26,325 nt of DNA from Rhizophagus sp. LPA8_4_AMF (GCA_021464525.1 JADRCO010000795.1:1-26325), one strand, 5' to 3'; shown: positions 1-9,514, counted from the first letter of the stretch. The notes: generated by a model from the sequence alone, not told the origin. Translations and numbers: made by a program.

Positions 1-46
1 AAAAAAATCATGAAGTGTCTGACAAAAAAGAAACTGAAACAAACAA

Positions 47-180
47 CCTACAAAAGGAATGAACCAGCCTACAAAAAAGAAAAGGAATCCTGAACTGACC
101 TGCAAAAGGAAAAAGACTCCCAAACCAAACTACAAAAGAGAAAAAAGAAACAATTATCCTACAAAAAAAATCTGGCTTAT
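47..180. repeat. Degenerate ~30-bp A-rich tandem repeat
   Basis: A CCTACAAAA-like core recurs near 47, 68, 99, 129 and 158, so the spacing is about 21, 31, 30 and 29 bp. Between the cores the strand is nearly pure purine (A/G). No reading frame is supported. It looks like an old minisatellite in low-complexity DNA. Confidence 0.5.
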
Positions 181-213
181 GAAATAAAAAAAAAGGATGG
201 ATATAAATAAAAT

Positions 214-455
214 AGAAAGGGTAGCAAGTGGAAAATAACAGAATAAACTAAAAAAAAAAAATTTTTTAAAAAAAGAGGGATGACGAAGTTAGAAAAATAA
301 AAAAAGTTTTTTTTTAAAAAAAGAAAGGGTAGCAAGTGGGAAATAAAAGAATAAAATCAAAAAAAATATTTTTTTTTAAAGGGGGTGACGAAGTTAGAAA
401 CATAAAAGGAAAAAAAATTTTTTTAAAGAGGGTGATGAAGAAGAAAGAAAATTTT
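214..455. repeat. ~107-bp tandem repeat, two copies plus a remnant
   Basis: The string AGAAAGGGTAGCAAGTGG occurs at 214 and again at 322. TGACGAAGTTAGAAA occurs near 281 and 386, and a weaker copy starts near 433. The copies are about 105-108 bp apart and are separated by poly-A/poly-T runs of variable length. The predicted 64-aa minus-strand reading frame across 394-588 is only the T-rich complement of this low-complexity DNA and is not a gene. Confidence 0.6.
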
Positions 456-581
456 TAAAATAAAAAAACAAAATAACAAAGGAAAAAAATGAAAAAATAA
501 AAAAAATGAAAGAAGAGATAGGAAAGACAAAGAAAGGAAGATCAGGAAGAAAGCAAGGGTTTATATAAAAAAACAAAAAAC

Positions 582-628
582 GTATCATAACAAATAATAA
601 ATAATCACGTGATCATGTGTTATGATAC
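582..628. repeat. Short inverted repeat around a CACGTG palindrome
   Basis: GTATCATAACA (582-592) is exactly inverted as TGTTATGATAC (618-628). The loop contains the palindrome TCACGTGA (605-612). It could be a small hairpin, a MITE remnant or a binding site. It lies just outside the retroelement's left target duplication and is not obviously tied to any gene. Confidence 0.45.
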
Positions 629-682
629 AGATGACGATAAAATCATGATCTAAAAATATCGTTTAAAAATTTCGTATACATT

Positions 683-698
683 ATACATTCCGTATATA
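683..698. repeat. Left target-site duplication of the retroelement
   Basis: ATACATTCCGTATATA here is repeated exactly at 2241-2256, directly after the TAAA tail of the element at 699-2240. A 16-bp direct repeat is a normal length for target-primed (LINE-type) integration. Confidence 0.75.
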
Positions 699-2240
699 GG
701 ATAAAAGAAAAAAAAACTCTCTCCTGTTTCGCACATTTTGCCATATTTCCGCAGTAAGCTAGTCCTTCGATAAAAATTTTTTTTTGCACGAGTTGAGAAG
801 GCCACGGTGTAGCCTTCCGCATGACAGGTTTCTCACTCGTTAGTTCCTTTCATCACTGAGAGTTGCCTTCTTATGGACCTGCCTCCACCTTATGTGTTCT
901 GTTTGAACAACAAAATATACGAACCCTCCTTTTCTTTTCCTACCTCCCCTCCTCACTTTGAGTATCGTTTGTACGTTATGAGCCTATTGTTGCTGCCTAT
1001 ATTACTGTCTATGACATAAACGACTGTTTTGACCTTTTACCTGAACATATTATCGACACGGAAGTTTCTTGCTTTATCTTTGTTTTTGACCTCTAGTACA
1101 AGCTGACCACTACCAACGACCAGTCTCTTGTCACACTCGGTATTATATACCATTTCTCTCCAGCTCACCCTACCCTTAGTTTACTTAAGGACCTTGAAAC
1201 CCCTGAGACAAAACTTAAACGGTTTTCTGTCTATCAAGATACAGTACATTTGCTGTTGAGCTCTGGGTCACTTTCGACCTTCTTTACTCTTGGGACCGAC
1301 CTCTCTTTGAATCCTTTGCCGATCTCTGGTCACGTGGTGATCGTTCACGCTACCCGCATTTGGAATTTCAACATGCGAAATTTGATGTACCTTTTCTGAG
1401 CATCGAACCAATCGCTGACTACGCTGAACTTTTGGAATTACCCTTTACACAAGACCTAATTTAGGCACCATTCACGCTACAGCTAACAAAGAAAAATTCA
1501 AAAAATATTGCCACTTAGATTTCTCCATTTTAGATGCCTGGGTACGGTACCTGATCCTGAGATGATCCAACCTTGATTATAATTACACATCGATCCTCAA
1601 GCTGTTTCATCTTCGGTGGCTGCTCGACCTATATTATATGTTCATATTTCCTGGTTTTTTATTCCTATATGTACCTAACACTCTACCCATTTGGGGTTTT
1701 ACCAGTATTGGTTTTTGCTTTACCGTTTTCATTATAGATAATAGAAATTTTCTCAGCGTCTGGGTTTCATTTTGTAGTTAGTTTTATTTAGACATTATTT
1801 TGTTTATTTTGGCCTTTGTCACGCCTTTTGGTCTTGCGCGTCCTCTCATATTTTATGTTTCATACCTACTGCTTGGATCCTTATGATCCTTTTGCGATCG
1901 ATATCATGTCACTAGAAATTTTTTTTTCTTTTGTTCTTTTTTCTTGCCTTTATATTTCTGGCTTGTAGCCAGTTGGGTGGGTTATCCTTAACATAGTGGT
2001 TTCACGGGCTGGTTTTTTTTTTGGGGGGGGGTCAGTGGGATCAGTGGGTTTGGGAGTTGTTCATCCTCGGACGTGGGGTTGTTCAGCTATGGGTTTTCTT
2101 TTATTTTTCTTTTTCCAAGCAAGGATCTGGTTTTTACTAGATGAAGGTGTCTTTTAGATTAGTTTTATTCTTTATTGAATGTATAAACTTTTTCTTTGTA
2201 CTCCTCCTATGTGACGTAAAATAAATAAATAAATAAATAA
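699..2240 (+). mobile_element. Non-LTR-type retroelement copy, short, with TAAA tail
   Basis: The copy is about 1.54 kb and bounded by a perfect 16-bp direct repeat (683-698 and 2241-2256). It ends in a TAAA-repeat tail (about 2217-2240), the hallmark of target-primed reverse transcription. Base composition is more balanced than the surrounding DNA. A coding-like stretch begins at an ATG at 873 (MDLPPPYV...) and continues, interrupted several times, to about 1580, with recognisable pieces such as YDINDCFDLLPEH (roughly 990-1055) and GTIHATANKEKF. About 170 bp precede this ATG and about 650 bp without coding potential follow. I see no reverse transcriptase or endonuclease motif, so it resembles a non-autonomous copy that keeps both untranslated ends and a single non-RT reading frame. 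The exact family is not recognised. The intact target duplication suggests a fairly young insertion, while the broken reading frame shows it is inactive. Confidence 0.7.
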
Positions 2241-2256
2241 ATACATTCCGTATATA
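2241..2256. repeat. Right target-site duplication of the retroelement
   Basis: Exact copy of 683-698, immediately 3' of the TAAA tail. Another ATTCCGTATAC lies at 2274-2284 and its inverse at 2517-2527, so the host sequence was already locally repetitive around this motif before the insertion. Confidence 0.75.
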
Positions 2257-2283
2257 TAAATTTTTCCATATACATTCCGTATA

Positions 2284-2456
2284 CAGTCAGACCTCCATAT
2301 AATCACCTCCTATATAAGAACACCTCTTTATAAGCACCTTATTTTTGCTAACCTACATATCATTTTATTAGTAAATTTGACCTTTATATAGTCACACCTC
2401 TATACAATCACTAATTTTGGCAGAACCGATTTGGTGATTATATGGAGGTCTGACTG
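2284..2456. mobile_element. pogo/mariner-like MITE
   Basis: A 173-bp element with perfect 24-bp terminal inverted repeats: the left arm 2284-2307 begins CAGTCAGACCTCC and the right arm 2433-2456 ends GGAGGTCTGACTG. It is flanked on both sides by TA (2282-2283 and 2457-2458), the target duplication of the Tc1/mariner superfamily. CAGT termini fit the pogo/Tigger branch. Inside, units resembling ACCTCYATATAAnCAC recur from both ends inward, about every 17 bp. There is no coding capacity, so it would depend on a transposase encoded elsewhere. The identical arms suggest recent activity. Confidence 0.9.
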
Positions 2457-2458
2457 TA

Positions 2459-2641
2459 CATTAGTTTTTTCAAAAAAATGTTCAAAAATGAATTACTTAT
2501 TAAATATATGGAATTTGTATACGGAATCTGTAAAAACATATATAAAATGTACACAAAACGTATCATTTCCATATACAGATTTCTTATAGGGTATACAAAA
2601 ATAATATATAACGATAAAAAACTTAATTGTAAGCATTCATT
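2459..2641. other. AT-rich spacer with a GTATACGGAAT inverted partner
   Basis: There is no gene. GTATACGGAAT at 2517-2527 is the exact inverse of ATTCCGTATAC at 2274-2284, so the pogo-like MITE sits inside a short inverted repeat. AAAACGTATCAT at 2555-2566 also occurs at 577-588. Homology to the neighbouring BTB-TLDc paralogues fades out about 15 bp beyond the old stop codon at 2642. Confidence 0.5.
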
Positions 2642-4034
2642 CTATTCAAATACCTGAAACACTTCAATATCATCAGCATCAAAATTTCTTGGAATCTTAA
2701 TATAAGGATAAGAATATGGATATATATGAACTACATTTACCATTATTACCTATCGATATATATCACTGCTATTACCACCACATTTTGCGCTAAAACTTAA
2801 TATATCGTTAGAACACCATACCGCACACGTCTGATTTTTTACTCTATTAATTTTGCCTGTATTAATATTTTTATAGTCGTTAAATAAAAATATAAAACTA
2901 TCTGATGTCTTTCTAAAATTGAATCTCATATTCCAACCAACTGGATTATAACCTCCAACTATTTGATTGGAATTTTTAATTTTAATAACTAAAATATTCG
3001 CTCCTTCACTACCACATTTTGAATGAAGTTCCTTAATTGTCATACCATCTCTACTAGCACGATAGAGTAAATTAAATTTGTATGGATTATTTTCTATTGG
3101 AACATTTTTCTTACTAATCCAACTGGCAAATAAGGACAAATGTCGTGAATTAATGAAAACAGGATCAACAGTGTCACAAACAATTTTTAATCTAGGAGGT
3201 TGTATGTTGTCATTCAATTTCTTATTTGGAACCATATGAAATTCTTGTACTTTATACACCAGTTGATTAGGTAATAATTCTCTGTATGGTAATACTTTAT
3301 AAAAAAAGTCCTCTGAAGAAATATCATAAAATCTGATTAAAGGAATATATTTATGAAGGGTCCTTTCCATCATCGTGATTTGTTCTTTGTTCCATTTAGT
3401 AACATCTTGTGAAATATTAGAATTCTGTGCTAATCCCCATTTTAATAAATTATTCAATATATCAATTTCATCTGATAATAGATCTCGTTTTAAAAGTAAT
3501 TCTATTATAGGTGCTTTTAAATTAACAAATTTATCGGAATTAAATAATATTTCAGGGTTATCGCAGATAATTTCAAGACAAACATCATAAAACTCTGAAA
3601 GTAATTCATGCTGATAAATATTTTCAAGAATTTCTACAGGATTTTGTCGTATAAAATCGTATTGATGTTTAATCAAGTGCTCTTTAATGCAAATAATTAA
3701 CGATTCAATATTAAACATATCTACATTATTCAAAAGTGTTAATGCGTCAAAGCCTTGTAATCTCGTTAAATCGATCCTTCCACAATAAATATATCTTAGA
3801 ATTATTTTTAGATAATTAAAAGGTACATCAGAATTTCTTAAAATAAATTTTCCATCCTTCTTTAGATAGTTCTGTACGAAAATATTTTGATCTAGTTTGT
3901 AAAATAATTGAATGTGCATGTATCGTTTTAACTTTTTCATTTTGATTAGCATAAATTATAACGTCATATCCCTCGCCAGTTTTAAATAAATTTTCAAAAT
4001 CATTAATGACATCTTGCCAACTTTCGTAAGACAT
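2642..4034 (-). pseudogene. Broken BTB-BACK-TLDc gene
   Basis: Protein similarity to the genes at 10461-12227 and 14202-15995 runs from MSYESWQDVINDF at 4034 to the old C-terminus IPRNFDADDIEVFQVFE, whose stop lies at 2642-2644. The order is one BTB domain (DVIIYANQNEKVKTIHAHSI...), BACK, then TLDc (LLYRASRDGM and IVGGYNP motifs). Relative to the 10.5-12.2 kb paralogue about 14 nt are missing near 3858-3866, in the A-rich loop between ELSK and KDGKF, which breaks the frame. The frame then stays open to a TAG at 2750-2752, about 35 codons early, and small TA-length changes scramble the residues around it. No GT-AG intron fits the first break. Unlike its two closest relatives it has a single BTB, whose residues mix features of their BTB1 and BTB2. 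A 3-nt deletion also shortens KRDDLLS to KRDLLS. A truncated protein from 3952 is possible but would lack the BTB N-terminus. Confidence 0.85.
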
Positions 4035-4129
4035 TTTTCTTTTTCAATAATTCTCGAAAGAACTCATGAGAACAAATACAGATCAACAAAATCTGAAAAA
4101 AAGTGTCAAATGACTGTAATGACACAAAT

Positions 4130-4140
4130 AACACATGAAT
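4130..4140 (-). promoter_or_regulatory. Candidate upstream element (CACATGAAT) of the broken gene
   Basis: CACATGAAT lies about 100 bp upstream of the ATG at 4034. The paralogue at 10461-12227 has CACGTGAAT at the same distance, and the genes at 14202 and 16660 have versions farther upstream. Between ATG and motif both loci also share CATGAGAACAAATA. It may be an E-box-like site or simply shared ancestry. Confidence 0.3.
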
Positions 4141-4500
4141 ATTAATAAACGCGATTTATGCACACAAGAAACTTTCCTATTATGAAATGTCCTGTATAAA
4201 CTAATTTGAATAATATGTTGCGTCTAAATCTATTACGGATTATTTATTATAGAATTATGTCATTTTTATAGTTAAAACAATTTGTCAGAAGATTAGAATC
4301 ATGAATGCCGATCATTTACATCATAATTATGTAATTTAGCCTATAAGAATATAGTATTATTTATTCTTATAGTATTTTATATCCAACAAAAAAATAAATA
4401 TACAAATTTTAAAATTAAAAATTGCTTACTAAATAAAATTTATAAATTATACTTACATTCGTTCCAAGAGAATATAGGTTGGATAACTAGCCATAATGCA

Positions 4501-4595
4501 AGTCGGGATGGGAACGGTTCCATCGGTTCGGTTCCGGTTCAATAGAGCGGCGGAACCGGTTCAGCTTCATGGAACGGCTCTAGTCGGTTCGGAAC
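4501..4595. mobile_element. Remnant of a hAT-like non-autonomous element (GGTTCGG repeats)
   Basis: An abrupt G/C-rich island begins GTCGGGATGGGAACGG and carries repeated GGTTC, GGTTCGG and GGAACCGG half-sites in both orientations. GGGATGGGAAC resembles the TAGGGATGG terminus at 26041, and the array of short inverted half-sites resembles the subterminal repeats at 9173-9514. No matching right terminus or 8-bp duplication is visible, so this is a fragment or a decayed copy. Confidence 0.4.
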
Positions 4596-5816
4596 CATAT
4601 AACCACTGTACTGACAAAACCATCTTAATCACTTAAGAAATTACTAATAAACTATTTTCTTTCAGTAAACAATAATAAAAAGAAATTATTTCAAAGGTAA
4701 TATTATTACCTTCGAAGCTTATTAATAGTGTGGATTCACCAAAGAACATTCCTTTTTTAAAAGAAAAGTCACTTCAAAACTTACCTTTTTTTACTTATCG
4801 AAGCATGATACCTATAAAAAAAGAAAGAACATAGGTATAACAATTTTGAATAAAAAAAATAATAGTTTCAAAGTATATCATTAGGTAGCATTTGCGTTAT
4901 AAAAATCTTAGATGAAAATATGAAGTTGGTATAATAATATTATTTGTCAGGAATTAATTTGTACTTTATATTAATAAATTAATTTAATATTATTTTAAAC
5001 CTACAACTTAGTATTGAATACTAAAATATGTATGATTTTAAAGAATTAAAATAAGGATTTTAAATTATTATTCTTTTGATGTAATTGTTACCCTTTTATT
5101 TTTCTCAGTAACGGCAAAGTTCGTTAATATCGTTAATGGTTATTAGATTTATGGTAGATAAAAATTTGAAAATATTTTTCGCTATTATACTATATGCAAA
5201 ATATCTTCTCATTAATAATTTACGATCGAATAACGTTTGTTATATTCGCATGGCATATTAGAGAGTATTAATAAAGAGATAAAAGAAATATAATTTAATA
5301 GACTTTAATAAAACTTTATAAACTTTAAACTTTATGTAAAGCATGATCTGACATTGATCTGTATGTGATGATATAGATATGTATAAGGTATTTACAATAT
5401 TTCATCCAGTATCCATAGTAACGTACTATTTTTATATTTTATCTATTAATTTTCTGAAGCGTAGCGTAAGACCGTTTACTTCTAAGCATCTCAGATGCAA
5501 TGTCATTTTGTGCCGCATGCTTATCGACCAATTAGATTTTGTATTTAGTTTACGTTTTCATGTACATGTATATAAAAATTGAGTATGCTTTGGGGCCTGA
5601 TTATTAGTCAATTTTTAATATTTATTAAGCTTTTTACCAATATTGCCTAGCCTAACATGAATACAGAAGACTAACTAGTAGTTAAAAATTATTATACTCT
5701 TTGAACACTATTCACTCTCAACTTCTGACAATACTACAATAATAAACAAACGAACATGTGATTATAGAATAAAAGCAACCTTATTTATATGATATTTTTT
5801 AGTTACTACTAAATAA

Positions 5817-7442
5817 TTAATCGATTTCCTTTATATAATCACAAACTTCTATAATTGAATCGTTATAATTTTGTACTTTAATATTACATAACCTAAATTC
5901 CTCCACTTCATCTTTCAAATAAGACAAATCCTTATTATTAAAATTATAAAAATAAAAACCATTTTTATAAGAAGAAATTTTAATTGCCAAATACTTAATT
6001 CTTTCCTTTTTCATAATATATTGTTTTATATAAGGTAAAATATCCTCACCATCCTTATTATTGATTAGTAATTTCTTAATAAAAATATTTTGAGTACTTT
6101 TTAAGAATAATTCAAAATTGCTTGCTTTAATTTGAAGAGTTAAACTTAAATATTCTAATTTAGAAGGGAGGATTTGTCCTAAATTTTGTAATATGATTGA
6201 ACTACATTTAATGCATTCATCATTATTACTACCTAATATTAATGGTTGATAAATATTAATAGAAAGATACTTAAGATTTTGATTATTATTTTCAATTAAA
6301 TTTAATATTGAATAAATATTTTGACTTTCATATTCATTTAAATCAAGAAATTTGATATTTCTACAATATTTTATAAGTAATTCTAATAATTGTTGATTTT
6401 GTGATAGACCTTCGAGTAGATAGTATCCAAAATTTTCTAAATAAACACCAGATTTTTGTAATAATAATTGTAATGATTCATCAATTTGTGAGCTCTTATT
6501 TATAAATAAAGATTTTAATTTAAATGGTTTAGATAAATTAATAATTTGTTGAATGAATTCTATATTTATAGGGTAACAATAGATAATATGAACTGATTCC
6601 AAAACATTTAATTGTTCAAATAGCTCATGTAAATTAATTATACCTTTAAAATCAATAGAATATAATATGATAGTATTTAAAGTATTTGAACAATTAGAAT
6701 CTTTTGATAACAATAATGATTTATATAAAGGAAACTCATTGGTGTCTATTATAATTTTTTTAAGATTTTGATGTAAATTAATTATTTGTGATATTCGATA
6801 TTTAGTTGACTTATCTTCATTAATATTATCAAGATTAAAAAAACCAAGAGTTCTACAAGTATAAAGTTTTAAATATTTAATATTGTGAATAAAATTTGTA
6901 TTTTGTAAAATTAATTCAAGAATATCACCAAAATATAAAGTATAATAAGTTGAGATTTCAATGTCAAGAGTATATAAATTCACTTTATTTTCGATAAATA
7001 TATTAATTAATGATTTATGAATTAATCTTTTAAAATCAGTTTCTAAATGTGAATAATGTGGATAATTTTTCATTGTATATTGGATTCTATGTTTTAAAGT
7101 TTCAACCCATTTCCCAACAGAAGAAATAAATTCATGTGTATTCAAATATTTTATAAAATTAGGATAATTAAAAAGTATATTCGTAGGTAATAATTTATCA
7201 ACGTCATATTTATTTAATTTAGTTTTTAAATCATCATTTAAATTATGTAAGTAAATTCCAATAAAATTATAATTTCCGGTAGATATTGAAAATGGGTTTT
7301 TCCATAATAATGGGATCGCTAAACGACACCATAATCTATTAACTAAAATACATGAGTGTAAAGTTGAAAAATCATTCTGAAGATATTTTATAATTTCATA
7401 TGTTAATTCAGGTAATTCTGAAAATATTTTTGAACATGACAT
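5817..7442 (-). CDS. F-box protein with leucine-rich C-terminal region
   Basis: The protein is 541 aa from one exon, starting MSCSKIFSELPELTYEIIKYL. Residues about 5-50 match the F-box: L-P-E-L-x-x-E-I-x-x-Y-L, then the LHSCILVNRLWCRLAIPLLW segment that is very typical of glomeromycotan F-box proteins. In the family this part binds SKP1, linking the protein to a CUL1 ubiquitin ligase. The rest (about 150-541) is rich in leucine, isoleucine and asparagine with irregular L-x-x-L-x-L units (for example IKYLKLYTCRTLGFFNL, LKYLSINIYQPL, LEYLSLTLQ). This fits a degenerate leucine-rich repeat fold that would bind an unknown substrate. The start is chosen because the F-box begins within a few residues and the upstream DNA is non-coding. 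No transmembrane segment is evident. The AT-driven codon use matches the BTB-TLDc genes. The substrate cannot be inferred. Confidence 0.9.
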   Translation of the reverse strand: MSCSKIFSELPELTYEIIKYLQNDFSTLHSCILVNRLWCRLAIPLLWKNPFSISTGNYNFIGIYLHNLNDDLKTKLNKYDVDKLLPTNILFNYPNFIKYLNTHEFISSVGKWVETLKHRIQYTMKNYPHYSHLETDFKRLIHKSLINIFIENKVNLYTLDIEISTYYTLYFGDILELILQNTNFIHNIKYLKLYTCRTLGFFNLDNINEDKSTKYRISQIINLHQNLKKIIIDTNEFPLYKSLLLSKDSNCSNTLNTIILYSIDFKGIINLHELFEQLNVLESVHIIYCYPINIEFIQQIINLSKPFKLKSLFINKSSQIDESLQLLLQKSGVYLENFGYYLLEGLSQNQQLLELLIKYCRNIKFLDLNEYESQNIYSILNLIENNNQNLKYLSINIYQPLILGSNNDECIKCSSIILQNLGQILPSKLEYLSLTLQIKASNFELFLKSTQNIFIKKLLINNKDGEDILPYIKQYIMKKERIKYLAIKISSYKNGFYFYNFNNKDLSYLKDEVEEFRLCNIKVQNYNDSIIEVCDYIKEID

Positions 7443-8106
7443 ATTGTATGCGAAGAGAGAGAGAAAAAAAAGGAGTATGACAAATTATTTTATGCCGACT
7501 GGGTAAATTAATTCCGATATGTCGCACAACTTGCGTCAATTAATTATGTGTAACGTGTTTAATGATTATACGATATACAGTAAATATTTTATTATAGCAA
7601 TAAGAAATAAATACATAAAATTATAATAATGACGATAGAAAATAGAAATACATCCAATAAACTTATTTTGCGTAAATTATGACGTATCAAATTCCCAATT
7701 TTAGAAAAACAATTTTTTTAGTAATTTGATGCATATCATATTAAAGGTTTATTTCTTAAATAAAATAACGCTATTATTAATATGATGTCACACTTGCAAA
7801 TATTTTATTAACTAAAATTTATTCTTTTTTTTTATAGATAATCTTTTTTATTAAACATATTTTAACAATCTATATATTTTGGTTAATAAAATTTTATTAA
7901 AGCTAATACATTTGAAATTAAAGAATTTACTTAAAAGGAATTTTGTACTTCACTTGTCTGTAGATTCTTGCCAATTTTACCAAAAAAGGAGAGATTTTCA
8001 TAGAACTATTTTTGTAAATCAGTTAAATTATTTTTACTGCTTTTTTAGGGATTTACATCATCATTGTATCAAATTTCAAAAAAAAAAATTTTGGCGCTAA
8101 TGTTAA

Positions 8107-8240
8107 GTTAATCACTTCCTAATTTAATTTTTGATTTGTAATACATAAAATTATGATCAGTGCGCAGTACTGGAGTTGATCATTTCCTAAAAGGTTAATT
8201 TATAATTTATAATACATAATTATGATCATTACGTACGGCA
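8107..8240. repeat. Imperfect 68-bp tandem duplication
   Basis: Copy one begins GTTAATCACTTCCTAA at 8107 and copy two begins GTTGATCATTTCCTAA at 8175. Each contains TAATACATAA, then TTATGATCA, then a short G/C-richer end (GTGCGCAGTACTGG and TTACGTACGGCA). The function is unknown. Confidence 0.5.
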
Positions 8241-8406
8241 ATAGTTTTTTGATTAACAATTAATAGTACAATACCAAAACTTATCAATTTTTTTTTTTTG
8301 TAATACATAATTGGTTAAATTTAAATTTATCAAAAAAATAAAATTACGTTTTATAAATACACAATATTGTCCGATATATTAATTATCAAAATAATTAAAT
8401 TTCAAT

Positions 8407-8655
8407 GATGGATTCTAATAATTTTATATCATTTAAATTCATCTTATAATGACGAATCCAGGAGTAATAAAATCAACTTTCTACAATTGGTATTGATAGA
8501 GTTACAGCACAACAAACATTTATTTGAAAATTAATGTATTGGTTGTATTTGATGATTTTTATATCATTTGATTCATCTCATAGTGATAAATCTAATTGTA
8601 TTAAAATCATCTTTTTATAATTAATATTGACAGAATTATAGTTTAACAAACTTTT
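8407..8655. repeat. Imperfect ~135-bp tandem duplication
   Basis: Two related copies share the order TTTTATATCATTT, ATTCATCT, AATGAC/AGTGAT, TAAAATCA, TATTGA and ACAAAC. The TATATC anchor falls near 8425 and 8560, giving a period of about 135 bp. Divergence is considerable, so the duplication is old. Confidence 0.45.
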
Positions 8656-9172
8656 TAAATATATAATTTCAGCTGAAATTATGTTAATTTTGGCCAGAGA
8701 GTTCAATTTTTTATACCTAAATTCAAGTTTTCCACTTTGCAATTCCAAATTTGTAATATATAAAAATTCATTATTATTGTGAAAATTAAAGTTATACTGC
8801 ATAGTGTAATAATACAGTATATATATATAATTAATTATTTATTTCTAAATTTGGCAAGAAATAATTAATTTTAATAAAAAAATTCTTGATAAATGATAAA
8901 TTTTTTATCAAAAATAAAATAGAATCTGATAATTCAGTTATTAACACACAATTATCCAATATTTTTGACTCATTTGTTTTTAAACAATCTGTAATTGTAT
9001 AAACACATTTTTAATCTGTAAAATATTTAATTATCAAATTAGTTTGATATTTTATTTAATTTTAATCATGTTTTTTAAGAAAACATTTTAAATACAATTT
9101 TCTTTAGATATTTAATTATCAAAATTATTTATTATAGTATTAAACCATGTATAATATAACAGTAGAGTATAT

Positions 9173-9514
9173 TAGAGCTTAGACCCGGTTAATTAACCAG
9201 TTAAAGATGGTTAACCGGTTAAAACATTGGTTAATCAGTTAAAACTATTTTGACCGTAAATTCATAATTCTGGTCAGATTTACTTAATGCGGCCCAGAAA
9301 GTGAACTTGGCAATTTCAGTTATGTGTTCCCAAATTCGAAGTTTCAATACTAAATTTTTAATAACGGTATTGATGAAATATGATCTCCTTGCAATTGAAT
9401 GTGCAAGTGAAATCAATAACTTGTACAATTTCAACAAAAATTTTTTTTTAAATAATTTTTAAATTAACCAGTTAATTAACCGGTTAAGGATTTTTTGGAC
9501 AGTTCCAAGCTCTA
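9173..9514. mobile_element. hAT-like MITE with GGTTAACC subterminal repeats
   Basis: A 342-bp element whose ends read TAGAGCTTAGAC (from 9173) and, inverted, TAGAGCTTGGAAC (ending at 9514). The flanking 8-mers GAGTATAT (9165-9172) and GAGTAAAT (9515-9522) match at 7 of 8 positions, as expected for a hAT target duplication, and TAGAG-type ends are also typical of hAT. Next to both termini stand clusters of GGTTAA/TTAACC units (9188-9245 and about 9462-9486), which could be transposase-binding subterminal repeats. The 68-codon minus-strand frame at 9231-9437 lies inside and has no transposase motifs, so the element is non-autonomous. Confidence 0.8.

Larger units (their letters stand above)
4035..5816. 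other. AT-rich intergenic region
   Basis: No gene is supported. The first ~110 bp are paralogous to the upstream region of the gene at 12227. A G/C-rich patch (4501-4595) is annotated separately. AAGGTAAT/ATTACCTT (about 4695-4713) forms a small palindrome with a 3-base loop. The 67-codon frame at 5379-5582 has no recognisable domain and AT-driven codon content, so it is not called. Confidence 0.5.
7443..9172. other. AT-rich intergenic region upstream of the F-box gene
   Basis: The F-box promoter should lie here. A GA-rich tract (7450-7475) immediately precedes the start codon. Two imperfect tandem duplications (8107-8240 and 8407-8655) are listed separately. The short frames at 7879-8100 and 8578-8802 show no family signature. 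The latter overlaps the 135-bp duplication and is most likely debris. Confidence 0.5.

Noticed and set aside
394-588. 64-aa phenylalanine-rich membrane-like peptide on the minus strand
   Set aside because: It is the translation of a poly-T/C low-complexity strand with no conserved features.
3375-3590. Plus-strand frames opposite the BACK region (also 11182-11421 and 14923-15165)
   Set aside because: They are antisense shadows of the conserved BACK segment and recur only because the paralogues are similar.
3828-3952. Splicing as an explanation for the frame break in the copy at 2642-4034
   Set aside because: No GT-AG pair of workable length joins the frames, and comparison with the paralogue shows a plain deletion of about 14 nt.
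5379-5582. 67-aa plus-strand frame
   Set aside because: No recognisable domain, AT-driven composition and no splice or promoter support.
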